Of a stretch of 64,000 nt of DNA, positions 24,677-33,158 are shown one piece after another; position 1 is the first letter of the stretch, and each line of letters starts with the position of its first letter. The notes under the pieces were generated by a model. That model was given only the letters and a program-made list of their open reading frames with translations, was not told the DNA's origin and ran no database searches. The stretch comes from an uncultured Desulfovibrio sp. (GTDB lineage: Bacteria; Desulfobacterota; Desulfovibrionia; Desulfovibrionales; Desulfovibrionaceae): contig NZ_CALUYG010000006.1 of NCBI RefSeq assembly GCF_944324935.1, positions 19,570 through 83,569 of the forward strand, read 5' to 3'. The translations under genes and the position numbers were made by a program.

Positions 24677-27676
24677 TCAGTTCTTCTGACTTTCTGTTTT
24701 ATCTTTCGGTATATTCAGAAGTTCCCCGGCGATTTCATGGATCACGTTGGTGAGCTCCTCGCCGGACTGGTCGGCGACAAGCCGCCTGCGCCGCTCCACT
24801 TCGGACTTGGCCGAGCCGCCGGGAAAGCGCCTCGCCAGACGGCGCAGGGCTTCCGAGGGCGGCAGATGCCGGTACAGCGCATTGCGGATGGTCACATCTT
24901 CCGTGGTCGTGGAGAAGGCCCAGAGCGATTGCGGGCCGATGGTCAGGGTGAGCGGGAGCTGAGAATTGCCCTTGCCCGTGCGGAATTGCGCGATGAGGTT
25001 AGCCCCGGCCGGGCCGGGCTTGCCCAGCCGCGACAGGGCGTGACGGCAGGCCCCGTTGAAGCCGAAACGGGCGCAGATGGCGTCACAGGCGGCTTCCGTG
25101 CCCCCGCCGAGGATGAGCACGCTGGTGGCCTGCTCGCAGATGATCTCCGGCATGTCGTCGATGGACTGCGAGTAGAGACCGAGGGAGAGGTTCCACTTGC
25201 GGGACTCGCGGGACATGGTAGTCATGTCCGCGAGGAGCTGCCCGGCCACGGACATGTTCCTGGTCACGCGGTGCGCCTCGTCGTAGCACAGCCTTTTGGG
25301 ATCCTCGCGGATGGCCTCGATGCGCTCCGCGTGATAACGCCGGTACAGCGGCGGCATGAGCTTCACGTCGTCCGGCATGAGAAAGAAGCGGGAGCCGAGC
25401 ACATGCCGGGCCAGCATGTACATGACGGCGGACTGGCGGTCGGCTGTGGCCGTGCCGCGCGGAGCCACTTCATCGAGATCGAGGCTCACGACCTGGGCGT
25501 CGCCCAGCTCGAAGCGCGTAGGCCCCTTGAGGATGACGTATGCCTCGATGGCGTCCACGATGGAGCGCCGCACGTTGTTCCGCGTGGTCGCGTCGTAGAG
25601 CGCCTCGATGCCGGGATTCTGCGAGATCTGGGCGGAGATGTCGGCCAGCAGGGGCACGGCATAGCGCTGGGCCAGCCATGCCTCATGGATATGGTCATGC
25701 TCAAAAAGGAAATCCACCACTTCCCACCAGGTCGTGCGGCTGTCCATGCCCATACCTTCCCGCACGAGCAGCTCGTGCAATTCCGGCAGCGTATTGGCCT
25801 GATAGGGGCGCGGGCGGCCCTGGCGTTCGTCCGCCAGCGTGTCATAGGCCAGATCGATGGCGCGGCCCAGCATCTCCGGCACGCCGTCGGCAGGCGCGTC
25901 CGCGTTGTGCGGCGTGGCCAGCAGGGAAAGGAAGTTGACCAGGAAGGTCTTGTGCGACGGCAGCGGCCTGCGCAGGCCAAGCGGAGTATCGAAGGGATTG
26001 ATGGTATGGGCTTCGGTCATGCGCAGGCGGTGATAGGCCGCGAGATGCTTCTTTCTTTCGGGCAGGTTGGCCCGCAGCAGCGTGATCAGACCGGAGGACG
26101 ACGGCCCCACGTCCACGATGGACACCCAGGGCAGGCGGGTAAGGCCAGCCTGCATCACAAATGCGAAATTCATGGCATTGAGGAAAACGGACTTGCCCGC
26201 GCCCATCGGCGCGACGCCCAGATCGATCCAGGCGGCCTGTTCCGACGAGTTGGGCGCGAAGGGAAAGACCTTGCCGTCCCGTGTACGCAGCAGCAGGCTG
26301 CCGTCCTTCCAGGGGGACGCGGGACGCAGGGGGAGCATACCAAGCGCGGCGGGCAACGGGGCCGCCGTCACCGGGGCCGGAGACGTGGGCATCATGGCCG
26401 GCACAGTGGCCGTGAAGCCCAGCAGGGGATCGCCAATGGCTTCCGAGACATCAGCGGTTCCCCAGCCTTGTACGGCCTTGGCCAGCTCGGCCATGCGCCG
26501 CCGGAGCAGTTCATGGGCCGAATCTTCCGGGCCGTCGGCCCAGGTGCAGAGGCAGATGGAAAAGCGGACACAGCACGTCCCTTCCAGATCCATCGCCCGC
26601 AAATCGTCCACGGCCCGGTTGAAACGCCTGTTGTCCGAGGACGTGAAGGCAAGGATGGAGGCCAGCAGGGGCTTGAGGCCGAGATGCAGGCCGCCGTCGG
26701 CCAGGAGGAAGGAGATACGGTACGGAAGCCGACCGCCCTCTCGGTACGCGATGGTGCGGAAGACCTCCTGAAAGGGCTTGGGCGTCTGGGGCATGAGGGT
26801 CATGATCAACGGCCCGAAGACGCGATCCCCGATGCGCAGGGCGCTGCGGGAAAGCATCTTGCCTTCACGCGGCCAGAGCTGGTGTCGGAAATCGGGATAG
26901 ACCACCCGCTGGAGCCTGTCCCGCTCCGGCGCGTCAGGATCGGGAAAGCGGAGCGGCAGGGGATCGCCGGGGATGAGTGCCCGCCACTGACTGTCCGTGA
27001 AGGCGGGATCGATGCAGAGACGGATGTCCCGCAGCGCCTCATGGGGAGAAAGCTCATGCAGGAGGAGATCGGCCTGCCGGAAGGCGTCCAGTACGCCGGA
27101 CAGAAAGCCGTTGTGCGCGTCGCGCAGCCCGGCCAGGGCGGCACAGACGTTCTGGCAGCCCGGAAGATTCGGCACGGACGACATGGCCAGCCGACGTTCG
27201 GCGACGGCTGTCTTGCGCAAGTTGTTCTCCAGCGCGTTGGGCCGCGTCCAGATGACGAGGAAGCACGACTCACTCGCGCAGTGGGTACGCAGGGCCTCGC
27301 TCCAGTCGTCAAGCAGAGCGTCGATGTGCAGGCCGAGACCGCGAGCGGTCAGCCGCGAGGGGCGCAGCAGCTCGTCGATGCGCCGTGCGCTCCCGTCGGG
27401 ATCGTACTCGAACACGCACTGGATGACGTGCCCCGGACGGGAAAGGGAGGACTGGAGTTTTTCGGTCAGCACGCTGACGATGTGGTTGTATTCGGCCACG
27501 CCGACGTGCTTGAGCGAGCCTTCCAGACGCAGGACGCTGATCAGGCTGCCGTCGTCGGCCACAAGGGCGTTGCCGTCCACGGTTTCCAGACGGCAGTAGC
27601 CGCTGACGGGAGCGTGAAGGAGGTCGGAGATGATTTGCATCCCCCGGTCTATGCCGGCGGCAAGACGATCAAGCAT
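24677..27676 (-). CDS. traU: IcmB/DotO/TraU secretion ATPase (VirB4-like)
   Basis: 999 residues. Walker A APMGAGKS lies at about residues 487-495 within WIDLGVAPMGAGKS. It is followed by WVSIVDVGPSSSGL and a long C-terminal ATPase domain with KRLCYDEAHRV (Walker B) and QSIDDMPEIICEQATSVLI. It is the major energising ATPase of I-type systems, acting at the inner membrane with DotB and DotL. The N-terminal half has the dimerisation and substrate domains. Start overlaps the stop of traM (ATGA-type). The 46-base AT-rich gap before traW is the only break. Confidence 0.92.
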   Translation of the reverse strand: MLDRLAAGIDRGMQIISDLLHAPVSGYCRLETVDGNALVADDGSLISVLRLEGSLKHVGVAEYNHIVSVLTEKLQSSLSRPGHVIQCVFEYDPDGSARRIDELLRPSRLTARGLGLHIDALLDDWSEALRTHCASESCFLVIWTRPNALENNLRKTAVAERRLAMSSVPNLPGCQNVCAALAGLRDAHNGFLSGVLDAFRQADLLLHELSPHEALRDIRLCIDPAFTDSQWRALIPGDPLPLRFPDPDAPERDRLQRVVYPDFRHQLWPREGKMLSRSALRIGDRVFGPLIMTLMPQTPKPFQEVFRTIAYREGGRLPYRISFLLADGGLHLGLKPLLASILAFTSSDNRRFNRAVDDLRAMDLEGTCCVRFSICLCTWADGPEDSAHELLRRRMAELAKAVQGWGTADVSEAIGDPLLGFTATVPAMMPTSPAPVTAAPLPAALGMLPLRPASPWKDGSLLLRTRDGKVFPFAPNSSEQAAWIDLGVAPMGAGKSVFLNAMNFAFVMQAGLTRLPWVSIVDVGPSSSGLITLLRANLPERKKHLAAYHRLRMTEAHTINPFDTPLGLRRPLPSHKTFLVNFLSLLATPHNADAPADGVPEMLGRAIDLAYDTLADERQGRPRPYQANTLPELHELLVREGMGMDSRTTWWEVVDFLFEHDHIHEAWLAQRYAVPLLADISAQISQNPGIEALYDATTRNNVRRSIVDAIEAYVILKGPTRFELGDAQVVSLDLDEVAPRGTATADRQSAVMYMLARHVLGSRFFLMPDDVKLMPPLYRRYHAERIEAIREDPKRLCYDEAHRVTRNMSVAGQLLADMTTMSRESRKWNLSLGLYSQSIDDMPEIICEQATSVLILGGGTEAACDAICARFGFNGACRHALSRLGKPGPAGANLIAQFRTGKGNSQLPLTLTIGPQSLWAFSTTTEDVTIRNALYRHLPPSEALRRLARRFPGGSAKSEVERRRRLVADQSGEELTNVIHEIAGELLNIPKDKTESQKN

Positions 27677-28374
27677 CAGGCGTCCCTCTTGAGGATGATC
27701 TGTTCGATGACCACGCCGCGCGGCGTGGCAACGGTGGATGCGCGACGCACGAGCACCGCGGCGAGGAGCTTCTGGGTATTTTCAACACCCTGGCTCGACT
27801 CATACGAGATGAGCAGCGGAAACTCGATCTTCCAGCTAGCCTTGCCGTCGATTTGACCGCTGGCCACGATGACCGGGGCCTGCGTCACCACGGCGGATGC
27901 CGAAAGACGTTTGTTACGGATCATGTCCAGGATGCCGGAAGTGGCCAGCGCGTCCATAAAGCTTTTGAAAGACGCTTCGGAGAAGCTGGCGCGGGCGCGT
28001 GTCAGCTTTTCCCGCCATTGCAGGAAGTCCAGGGACATGGTTCCGCAGACGGTTTCCGTGACCCAGTTGGTGAGTCCCTGCTGGGTCAGGACGGGCTGGG
28101 AAAGCGGCACGAGCGGCGCGAGGCGCAAGTCCGGCGTGGCCGCGAAGTACTGGGGCGTGGGCCGGAACCAGAGCAGGCCGCCGATGACGACCAGGCAGAG
28201 ACACAGCCCGGCCCCCTGCGCGAGGCAGAGCTTGAGGATGCGCCGGTACTGCGTCCGATACCAGTCCAATCCGTTGTAGACGGCGGAGCCGTCATACAGC
28301 GGGACATGCCCTTCCTCCGGGGTTTCCGGCGTGGGTTCCGATGGCTTCTTTCTGGCAAAGGGATTGAAAGACAT
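27676..28374 (-). CDS. traM: DotI/IcmL/TraM-like inner-membrane protein
   Basis: The 232-residue bitopic protein has a cytosolic N-terminus rich in Pro/Glu, one membrane segment at about 48-70 (LKLCLAQGAGLCLCLVVIGGLLWF), and a periplasmic NTF2-like domain. The domain includes WVTETVCGTMSLDFLQW and AVLVRRASTVATPRGVVIEQIIL, the pattern of DotI/IcmL and R64 TraM. DotI forms a ring in the inner membrane. It is translationally coupled to traU. Confidence 0.9.
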   Translation of the reverse strand: MSFNPFARKKPSEPTPETPEEGHVPLYDGSAVYNGLDWYRTQYRRILKLCLAQGAGLCLCLVVIGGLLWFRPTPQYFAATPDLRLAPLVPLSQPVLTQQGLTNWVTETVCGTMSLDFLQWREKLTRARASFSEASFKSFMDALATSGILDMIRNKRLSASAVVTQAPVIVASGQIDGKASWKIEFPLLISYESSQGVENTQKLLAAVLVRRASTVATPRGVVIEQIILKRDA

Positions 28375-28389
28375 GTCCCGCTCTCCTGT

Positions 28390-28773
28390 TTAGTTGATGC
28401 CCAGCTCGCCAAGCCCGGAGGTCTGATCCGAGCCGAAAATCGTGGCCGCGCCGGAGCCCACGATCTCGCCGAGGGCAAGGGCAAGGACGCCGACGAGAAT
28501 CTTGACGATCCCGCCGCCGAAGGTCTTTTGCGGTTCGTGTTTGCTGGCCTGGTACATTTCGACGATGCCCAGGATGACGAAGATGACGCCCGCCAGGTAG
28601 CCGATCATGGTGATGCCCCTGGCCATGCCCGTGGCGTTGGAGGCCACGTTCTGGCCGATGTCGCCGAAGCTGACGGCGGCGTGCGTCAGTTCGGGCGTGA
28701 AAAGGGCGCAGGCCGAGAGGGCAAGCAGGCTCAGGGCGCAGCGTGTGGGTGTCGGTGTCGGGTTGTTGTACAT
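28390..28773 (-). CDS. Small membrane protein, IcmD/DotP-like (TraR position)
   Basis: 127 residues from ATG 28773 (AGGAGG upstream). A signal-like segment (CALSLLALSACALFTPELTHA) precedes SFGDIGQNVASNATGMARGITMIGYLAGVIFVILGIVEMY and a second membrane segment IVKILVGVLALALGEIVG. The pattern of exported N-terminus, G-rich helix and membrane hairpin fits IcmD/DotP and R64 TraR. It lies between traM and the IcmC-like gene. The exact one-to-one name is uncertain. Confidence 0.65.
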   Translation of the reverse strand: MYNNPTPTPTRCALSLLALSACALFTPELTHAAVSFGDIGQNVASNATGMARGITMIGYLAGVIFVILGIVEMYQASKHEPQKTFGGGIVKILVGVLALALGEIVGSGAATIFGSDQTSGLGELGIN

Positions 28774-28781
28774 GGCTCCTC

Positions 28782-29288
28782 CTATCCGAGTATGGTTGAG
28801 ATGTAGGACTGCACGTCGCCGCCGATGGTCGCGCCGATGCCGCGCAGAAAGGTGATCAAGTTGACGGCGATGATGCCGCCCACCATATGCACGATGCCGC
28901 GGCTGAAGTTGCCGGGCTGTCCGGCGCTGTCCCGCAGCAGGCAGACGCCGCGAATGATGCCGATGACGCCCACGGTCATGATGGCGTAGACAGCGAACTG
29001 GATGTAGACGCTCCCCGGTGATGACGGCGGGCTGTAGCTCAGGGTCTGCTCCGAGGATTGGTTGAAGATCGTCATGGACAGGGAGTCCATAAGCGAGGGC
29101 AGATTGAGCAGCAGCACGGCGGCAAGGAAGGTCAGCGCGGCCCCGCTCCGGCCATGCCGGTGGCGCGGATTGACCGCCTGCGTCAGCGACAGCACGGCAA
29201 AGGCCAGACCGATGAGGTAGGCCAGCAGGATGATGGGCTTCCACCACTGTTGCAGGTGCGGCAGCACATTGGCGAGGTAGTTTTCCAT
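28782..29288 (-). CDS. Polytopic small membrane protein, IcmC/DotE-like (TraQ position)
   Basis: 168 residues from ATG 29288 (MENYLANVLPHLQQWWKPI). Membrane segments lie at about 18-37 (ILLAYLIGLAFAVLSLTQA), 51-70, 97-117 and near 135-155, and the N-terminus resembles IcmC/DotE proteins. Its start overlaps the stop of the nuclease gene by one base. Related small proteins in R64 are TraQ and TraR. The order here is TraQ-like then TraR-like then traM, as would be expected if transcribed leftward. Confidence 0.6.
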   Translation of the reverse strand: MENYLANVLPHLQQWWKPIILLAYLIGLAFAVLSLTQAVNPRHRHGRSGAALTFLAAVLLLNLPSLMDSLSMTIFNQSSEQTLSYSPPSSPGSVYIQFAVYAIMTVGVIGIIRGVCLLRDSAGQPGNFSRGIVHMVGGIIAVNLITFLRGIGATIGGDVQSYISTILG

Positions 29289-29791
29289 CAGTTGCTCCTG
29301 TTTTTGCGCCAGACCCACGGCGGCACGGGCACGGGATCGCTCCAGAGGCCGACCTTGCGCTTGCGGGCGGTGTTTTCCACCGTCTGCCAGCCGATGCAGA
29401 CCGGACGGCGGCAGTAGCGATCATACAGCCAGGCGGCTCCGGCCTTGAGAAGTTCCTCCTGCAGGACGGATCCGTCATCCAGTCGGACGATGCCGACCAC
29501 GCGCCCGTACTTGTCTTGATCCACCTTTTCCAGCTTCACCGTGCGGCCCAGCGCCAGACGTTTGGTGATGGCGGTGGCGTCCGCCCCGCGAGCCTGCCGC
29601 TTCTCAGGGCAGTCCACGCCATAGAGACGGATACGCCTGCCGTCGGCGGCGCGGAGCGTGTCTCCGTCCGACACGGCGCTGATGAGCACGCTTTCCGTCC
29701 CCAGGCCCAGCCTCGGCAGAAAGTCGGACAGGCTGATGCCCCCCAGACAGACGAGGGAAAGCAGAAAGAGAAGCGGCTTGCGATGTTTCAT
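29288..29791 (-). CDS. Thermonuclease-family (SNase-like) secreted protein
   Basis: About 167 residues. The N-terminal segment MKHRKPLLFLLSLVCLGGISL is a signal or anchor. The staphylococcal nuclease-like fold follows with VSDGDTLRAADGRRIRLYGVDCPE, KYGRVVGIVRLDDG and LLKAGAAWLYDRY. The catalytic Arg and Asp residues of the family appear present (R in IRLYG, D in GVDCPE, R in YGRVVG). A periplasmic nuclease within a transfer operon recurs on I-type plasmids (R64 and relatives carry nuclease genes). It may trim DNA or act on invading DNA. Translational coupling to the TraQ-like gene. Confidence 0.8.
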   Translation of the reverse strand: MKHRKPLLFLLSLVCLGGISLSDFLPRLGLGTESVLISAVSDGDTLRAADGRRIRLYGVDCPEKRQARGADATAITKRLALGRTVKLEKVDQDKYGRVVGIVRLDDGSVLQEELLKAGAAWLYDRYCRRPVCIGWQTVENTARKRKVGLWSDPVPVPPWVWRKNRSN

Positions 29792-29881
29792 GGCCTTTCC
29801 GTTGGAGGTTGAAGAAAAAAGCTGTATGGTGCGCATCAGGCATCGTGCATATGAAAACTATTTGGCTTCACAGGAGGAAAC

Positions 29882-30403
29882 ATGAAAAGTTCACACAAGA
29901 AATGGATTGAAAAGCTAGACAAAATTTCCAGATATGTTTCACTTTCTATTGTTGTGGAAAAGCTGGCAAAGTTTTCACGAAATGATACTTTCGATGAAAA
30001 AGGGTACGCAAAATGCAAGGCCATACTTTCGAAAAGTTCATCATATCTGCAAAATTTCTTGTGCATTCTCATTTCTACATTGACCACTGTTAATATTGCT
30101 GTTTTAGTATTTGTTATTTCTCAGAAAAATAATTTTCCAAGCATAATAACTGGCATCTTTGTAGCATTCGCTTTCTTTATTTTTGCAGAATCAATATTTG
30201 CCATGTTGTATTCCATTTTTTCATTGTTAATAACTCACAAGAGAATTTTAAAGCTATCAACTGAAAACAGTTCAGATAATTTAAAACTTGAGTTTGAAAT
30301 GGAATATGAATTGCTTAAATTTTTAATTTCCATGTTCATAGCATCCTCAATGTCCATGATTTCTTTTACCATTCTGGCATATATATTATCATCGCTAATA
30401 TGA
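29882..30403 (+). CDS. AT-rich membrane protein of unknown function (173 aa)
   Basis: ATG at 29882 with AGGAGG 5 bases upstream. A basic N-terminal half (KKWIEKLDKISRYVSLSIVVEKLAKFSRN) precedes a hairpin of two membrane segments (about 60-80 and 87-112), then a charged loop and a third segment near 150-172. GC content is strikingly lower than the flanking tra genes. It runs against the operon, and its end overlaps the convergent 108-residue gene by 38 bases. No recognised domain. Architecture resembles the gene at 31278-31823. Acquired cargo with a membrane role is the inference. Confidence 0.65.
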   Translation: MKSSHKKWIEKLDKISRYVSLSIVVEKLAKFSRNDTFDEKGYAKCKAILSKSSSYLQNFLCILISTLTTVNIAVLVFVISQKNNFPSIITGIFVAFAFFIFAESIFAMLYSIFSLLITHKRILKLSTENSSDNLKLEFEMEYELLKFLISMFIASSMSMISFTILAYILSSLI

Positions 30404-30692
30404 GACAAATTGACGAAACAAGCATGAAAAAGAAGAATACCATGCAAAATGTTTCCTTTTTCGATCTCCAAAATAAAAAGTTGAAAAAATCTATATATAT
30501 AATCAGAGAGACAAGAAGCGTATTCAAAAAAGCGGACAAAAGGCTTTCGTTGCCCAGAAAGAAAACAAGAAAAAACAAAAAGAACACGCCCGCAAAGAGC
30601 AGCGCGAGTAACTTGACCGCAACGGAGAACTCGGGAGACGTGTCGTCCTCTTTGGGGCGCAGCCACTTGGGAAGTTCGGAAAAATCGTTCAT
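30366..30692 (-). CDS. Small membrane protein of unknown function (108 aa)
   Basis: MNDFSELPKWLRPKEDD begins a short cytosolic head. Three hydrophobic segments follow (VKLLALLFAGVFFLFFLVFF, LLSAFLNTLLVSLIIYIDFF, FCMVFFFFMLVSSICLILAM). Phe-rich and AT-rich. It lies 6 bases downstream of the lytic transglycosylase gene on the same strand and is therefore probably co-transcribed. Function unknown. Confidence 0.6.
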   Translation of the reverse strand: MNDFSELPKWLRPKEDDTSPEFSVAVKLLALLFAGVFFLFFLVFFLGNESLLSAFLNTLLVSLIIYIDFFNFLFWRSKKETFCMVFFFFMLVSSICLILAMIIYMPEW

Positions 30693-30698
30693 GATGAC

Positions 30699-31253
30699 TT
30701 ACCTCTCAGCAAGGATATTCCGCACATGGCGGACGATGGATTGCGCGTAGGCCCGACCCCGTTCCGGGTTCCGATGCAGGGGTGTGTGGTAGTAGGCCAC
30801 GGCCCGCCATGTCAGACCATGCCGCCGGATCTCCTGCGCCAGAATCCAGACGCCGATCTTCGCGTTGTTGCGCGGCTCAAGCACCTGCTCCACTTTCCAG
30901 CCGTACTTGCGCAGCCAGAAGCTGTTGATTTGCATGATGCCGATGTCCACGGATCGCCCCGCCCGCATGGCGGCGCGGGCGATGCTGACGGCCTCGTCTT
31001 TCGTGCGCGGGCGCACGTCCTTTCCAGCGATATTGAGGATGTACGGGTGACAGCCGCTTTCCTGCCGCGCGATGGCCAGCGCCAGCGTCTTGGGCACGTC
31101 GTACTTCGCGCACGGCGCGTCAAAAAGCGACTCAATGGCAGCCTGCCGCTCCATGAGGGAAGCCGCATGGGCCGTATGGACGCAGCAGCACAGCGGCAAA
31201 AGCGCCAGAAGGATGAGCTTGCGAAACGGAAGCTGTTGCCTGTAATCTCTCAC
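30699..31253 (-). CDS. pilT: Lytic transglycosylase of the thin pilus (PilT/VirB1-like)
   Basis: 184 residues. The signal peptide (LILLALLPLCCCVHTAHA) is followed by an SLT domain with ALAIARQESGCHPYILNI (catalytic Glu in RQESG), DIGIMQINSFWLRKYGW and AVAYYHTPLHRNPER. This is the classic VirB1/SLT arrangement, and R64 has a comparable enzyme as PilT in its pil operon. The first in-frame start is GTG 31253 with AGGA upstream. Only 24 bases separate it from the divergent plus-strand gene. The pilT symbol follows the R64 operon usage, not the twitching ATPase. Confidence 0.8.
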   Translation of the reverse strand: MRDYRQQLPFRKLILLALLPLCCCVHTAHAASLMERQAAIESLFDAPCAKYDVPKTLALAIARQESGCHPYILNIAGKDVRPRTKDEAVSIARAAMRAGRSVDIGIMQINSFWLRKYGWKVEQVLEPRNNAKIGVWILAQEIRRHGLTWRAVAYYHTPLHRNPERGRAYAQSIVRHVRNILAER

Positions 31254-31277
31254 GCCAAATTCCTAATGGAGGTTTTT

Positions 31278-31823
31278 ATGGTTCGTCGTTCTCAAGGTTG
31301 CCGCCCCGCCAGACGCCGAGGGGCTTATAAAGTACACACACCATCGAAACCTGCTTCAACAAAATCTGAAGCTGATCATAGTAGTGAAAACATGAAAGAA
31401 GATTTGGAAATCGGTAAATCATTTTTTGATCGACTAAAGCACATTTCAATCATTGTATTTTCCGTAAATACCGCCATGATTGTTGCGCTTTTTCGGTATC
31501 CCCACAGTGAAGGCTATGTATCCATCATTGCTTTTGGCATTTTTATTTCTTCTCTTTTATTTTTGAAATGTATGCGAGAAACAATCAAAGCATATGATGC
31601 AGTAAATTTAAAAGATAAGGAAATGTACAAGAAGCAGATGAGAAAATCTTTTACCAGCCTTGAAATACTAACGTATACATCAGTTATTGCCTTTGAAGCT
31701 GTGAGCTTAGATTTTATTTGTAAATGTATAGTAACGAATGTTGATAACTTAAAGAATTACTTAAGTGGGCCTTGGAATGGAATACTGCTTATAATAGACT
31801 TAATAAAAGATTGGATTTCCTGA
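31278..31823 (+). CDS. AT-rich membrane protein of unknown function (181 aa)
   Basis: ATG 31278 has GGAGG 5 bases upstream. A basic head (MVRRSQGCRPARRRGAY) and a polar stretch precede a membrane hairpin (ISIIVFSVNTAMIVALF and VSIIAFGIFISSLLFL), a charged loop (LKDKEMYKKQMRKS), and a further hydrophobic segment. The layout parallels the 173-residue protein at 29882. A later start at MKEDLEIG (31392) is possible. It is opposite to the operon and its end overlaps the 100-residue gene. Low GC content points to separate acquisition. Confidence 0.6.
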   Translation: MVRRSQGCRPARRRGAYKVHTPSKPASTKSEADHSSENMKEDLEIGKSFFDRLKHISIIVFSVNTAMIVALFRYPHSEGYVSIIAFGIFISSLLFLKCMRETIKAYDAVNLKDKEMYKKQMRKSFTSLEILTYTSVIAFEAVSLDFICKCIVTNVDNLKNYLSGPWNGILLIIDLIKDWIS

Positions 31824-32102
31824 AACAAGAGAAATAAAAATAGCCAGACCCCAAAGCAGGATGATGATCACGCCAAGCACAAATGTCGTTGCTCTCATGA
31901 CAGGGAGAAGCGCTTCGAGCACACGATCCTCCGTCTCATCCAGCCATTCCGAAAATGTCTTCTTGCGGCACATTTCTTCAGATTCCCGCATGGCCCTGGC
32001 TTCCGCCTCCAGTCCTCTCCGCAGCACGACCCGCAACTGCTGTCTGTGCAGCGCGGGAGGCAGAATTCTGTGAGGGTGGCTTTTCTTTTGCTGTGGTCTC
32101 AT
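31800..32102 (-). CDS. Small single-span membrane protein after the methyltransferase (100 aa)
   Basis: The ATG at 32102 overlaps the methyltransferase stop (ATGA). A basic soluble head with helix (LRVVLRRGLEAEARAMRESEEMCRK) precedes one membrane segment (ATTFVLGVIIILLWGLAIFISLV) near the C-terminus. This tail-anchored look resembles the 56-residue protein at 42347. Unknown function. Confidence 0.55.
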   Translation of the reverse strand: MRPQQKKSHPHRILPPALHRQQLRVVLRRGLEAEARAMRESEEMCRKKTFSEWLDETEDRVLEALLPVMRATTFVLGVIIILLWGLAIFISLVSGNPIFY

Positions 32103-33148
32103 GACGCTTTCTCCATGAATTGGAGTCCATCGGCTTCCGCCATGCGCTCGCCAAGCCAGCGCATGACGTTGACGCACATGGCATTGCCCAGCGCCCTGTA
32201 CCGGAGACGATCCGGAGCGGGACGACCACACCACCACGGGATGTCCGTCCAGCCGTCGGGGAAGCCTTGCAGGCGCTCCGCTTCCAGGGGCGTGATCCGT
32301 CTGACGCCATGTGACGGAATCAAGGTCTCCGTCTCAAAGTCGTAGCGTTCCGCACGGCTTGTGAGGCAGCGGGCAACGGAAATGAGGCGGCCTTCCTGCC
32401 AGGCGTTGTCCGCATAGGGAGTCGTCGTAAGCGGGGGCACGACAGGGATATAAAAACCGCCTTGCGCCCGGTTGTCGTCCGCGCCCCCACATCCGAAGCT
32501 GTGGGTAAGCGCCTGCGTCACGCGATCCGTGCCGCGACACGCTCCAGCGCCTCCTTCAGCGCCGGAGGCAGCCGCCGTCTCCGCCTTTCCGCCCGGCGCA
32601 GGATGCCCGCGCAGGCTTTCGGGCTCAAAAAGAACCGAGGCGGGATAGCGCCAGTCTCCAGAATGTCCGACAACGAAGAGGCGACGGCGGCGCTGGGGGA
32701 CTCCGAAGTACTGAGCGTCAAGCACTCGCCATGCGAGATGATACCCGCACCCGGCCAGCGCCCCGACGAATGTCCCGAAGTCCCGTCCGCCGTTTGTCGA
32801 AAAAGCTCCGGGGACATTTTCCCAGAGGAACCAGCGCGGGCGGATCGCATCAACAAGTCGGACAAAGTGCATGGCCAGTCCGCTGCGTGCATCGTCCAGC
32901 CCCTGACGGCCTCCCGCGATGCTGAAGCCCTGACAGGGCGTTCCGGCGACAATGATCTCAACCGTTCCATGAAAATCTTCTCCCTCAAGTCGCGTCATGT
33001 CGCCGAAGTTCGGCACGGACGGATAACGATGCGCCAGTACGGCGGACGGGAACGCCTCGATCTCGGAGAATCCGACCGGCTGCCAGCCGAGCGGCTCCCA
33101 CGCGACACTGGCGGCCTCGATGCCGGAACACAGGGACAGATAGCGCAT
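32099..33148 (-). CDS. DNA (cytosine-5) methyltransferase, solitary
   Basis: About 349 residues from ATG 33148 (AGGAGG 6 bases upstream). C5-methylase motifs occur in order: motif I MRYLSLCSGIEAASVAW, motif IV GTPCQGFSIAGGRQG (catalytic Cys), motif VI FLWENVPGAF, motif VIII QRRRRLFVVG, motif X RYRALGNAMCVNVMRW. The target-recognition region is between about 190 and 270. No restriction endonuclease gene lies beside it. It is therefore an orphan enzyme, most simply used to shield the element from host restriction or to mark DNA. It is inserted between pilV and the 100-residue gene. Confidence 0.93.
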   Translation of the reverse strand: MRYLSLCSGIEAASVAWEPLGWQPVGFSEIEAFPSAVLAHRYPSVPNFGDMTRLEGEDFHGTVEIIVAGTPCQGFSIAGGRQGLDDARSGLAMHFVRLVDAIRPRWFLWENVPGAFSTNGGRDFGTFVGALAGCGYHLAWRVLDAQYFGVPQRRRRLFVVGHSGDWRYPASVLFEPESLRGHPAPGGKAETAAASGAEGGAGACRGTDRVTQALTHSFGCGGADDNRAQGGFYIPVVPPLTTTPYADNAWQEGRLISVARCLTSRAERYDFETETLIPSHGVRRITPLEAERLQGFPDGWTDIPWWCGRPAPDRLRYRALGNAMCVNVMRWLGERMAEADGLQFMEKAS

Positions 33149-33158
33149 CGATCTCCTC

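Noticed and set aside
24191-27856. A 1,221-codon plus-strand frame opposite traU/traW
   Set aside because: Antisense to the clearly recognisable IcmB-type ATPase. Composition is typical of a shadow frame.
32518-32988. A 156-codon minus-strand frame inside the methyltransferase
   Set aside because: Out of frame with an intact C5 methyltransferase that carries all motifs. No independent start signal.
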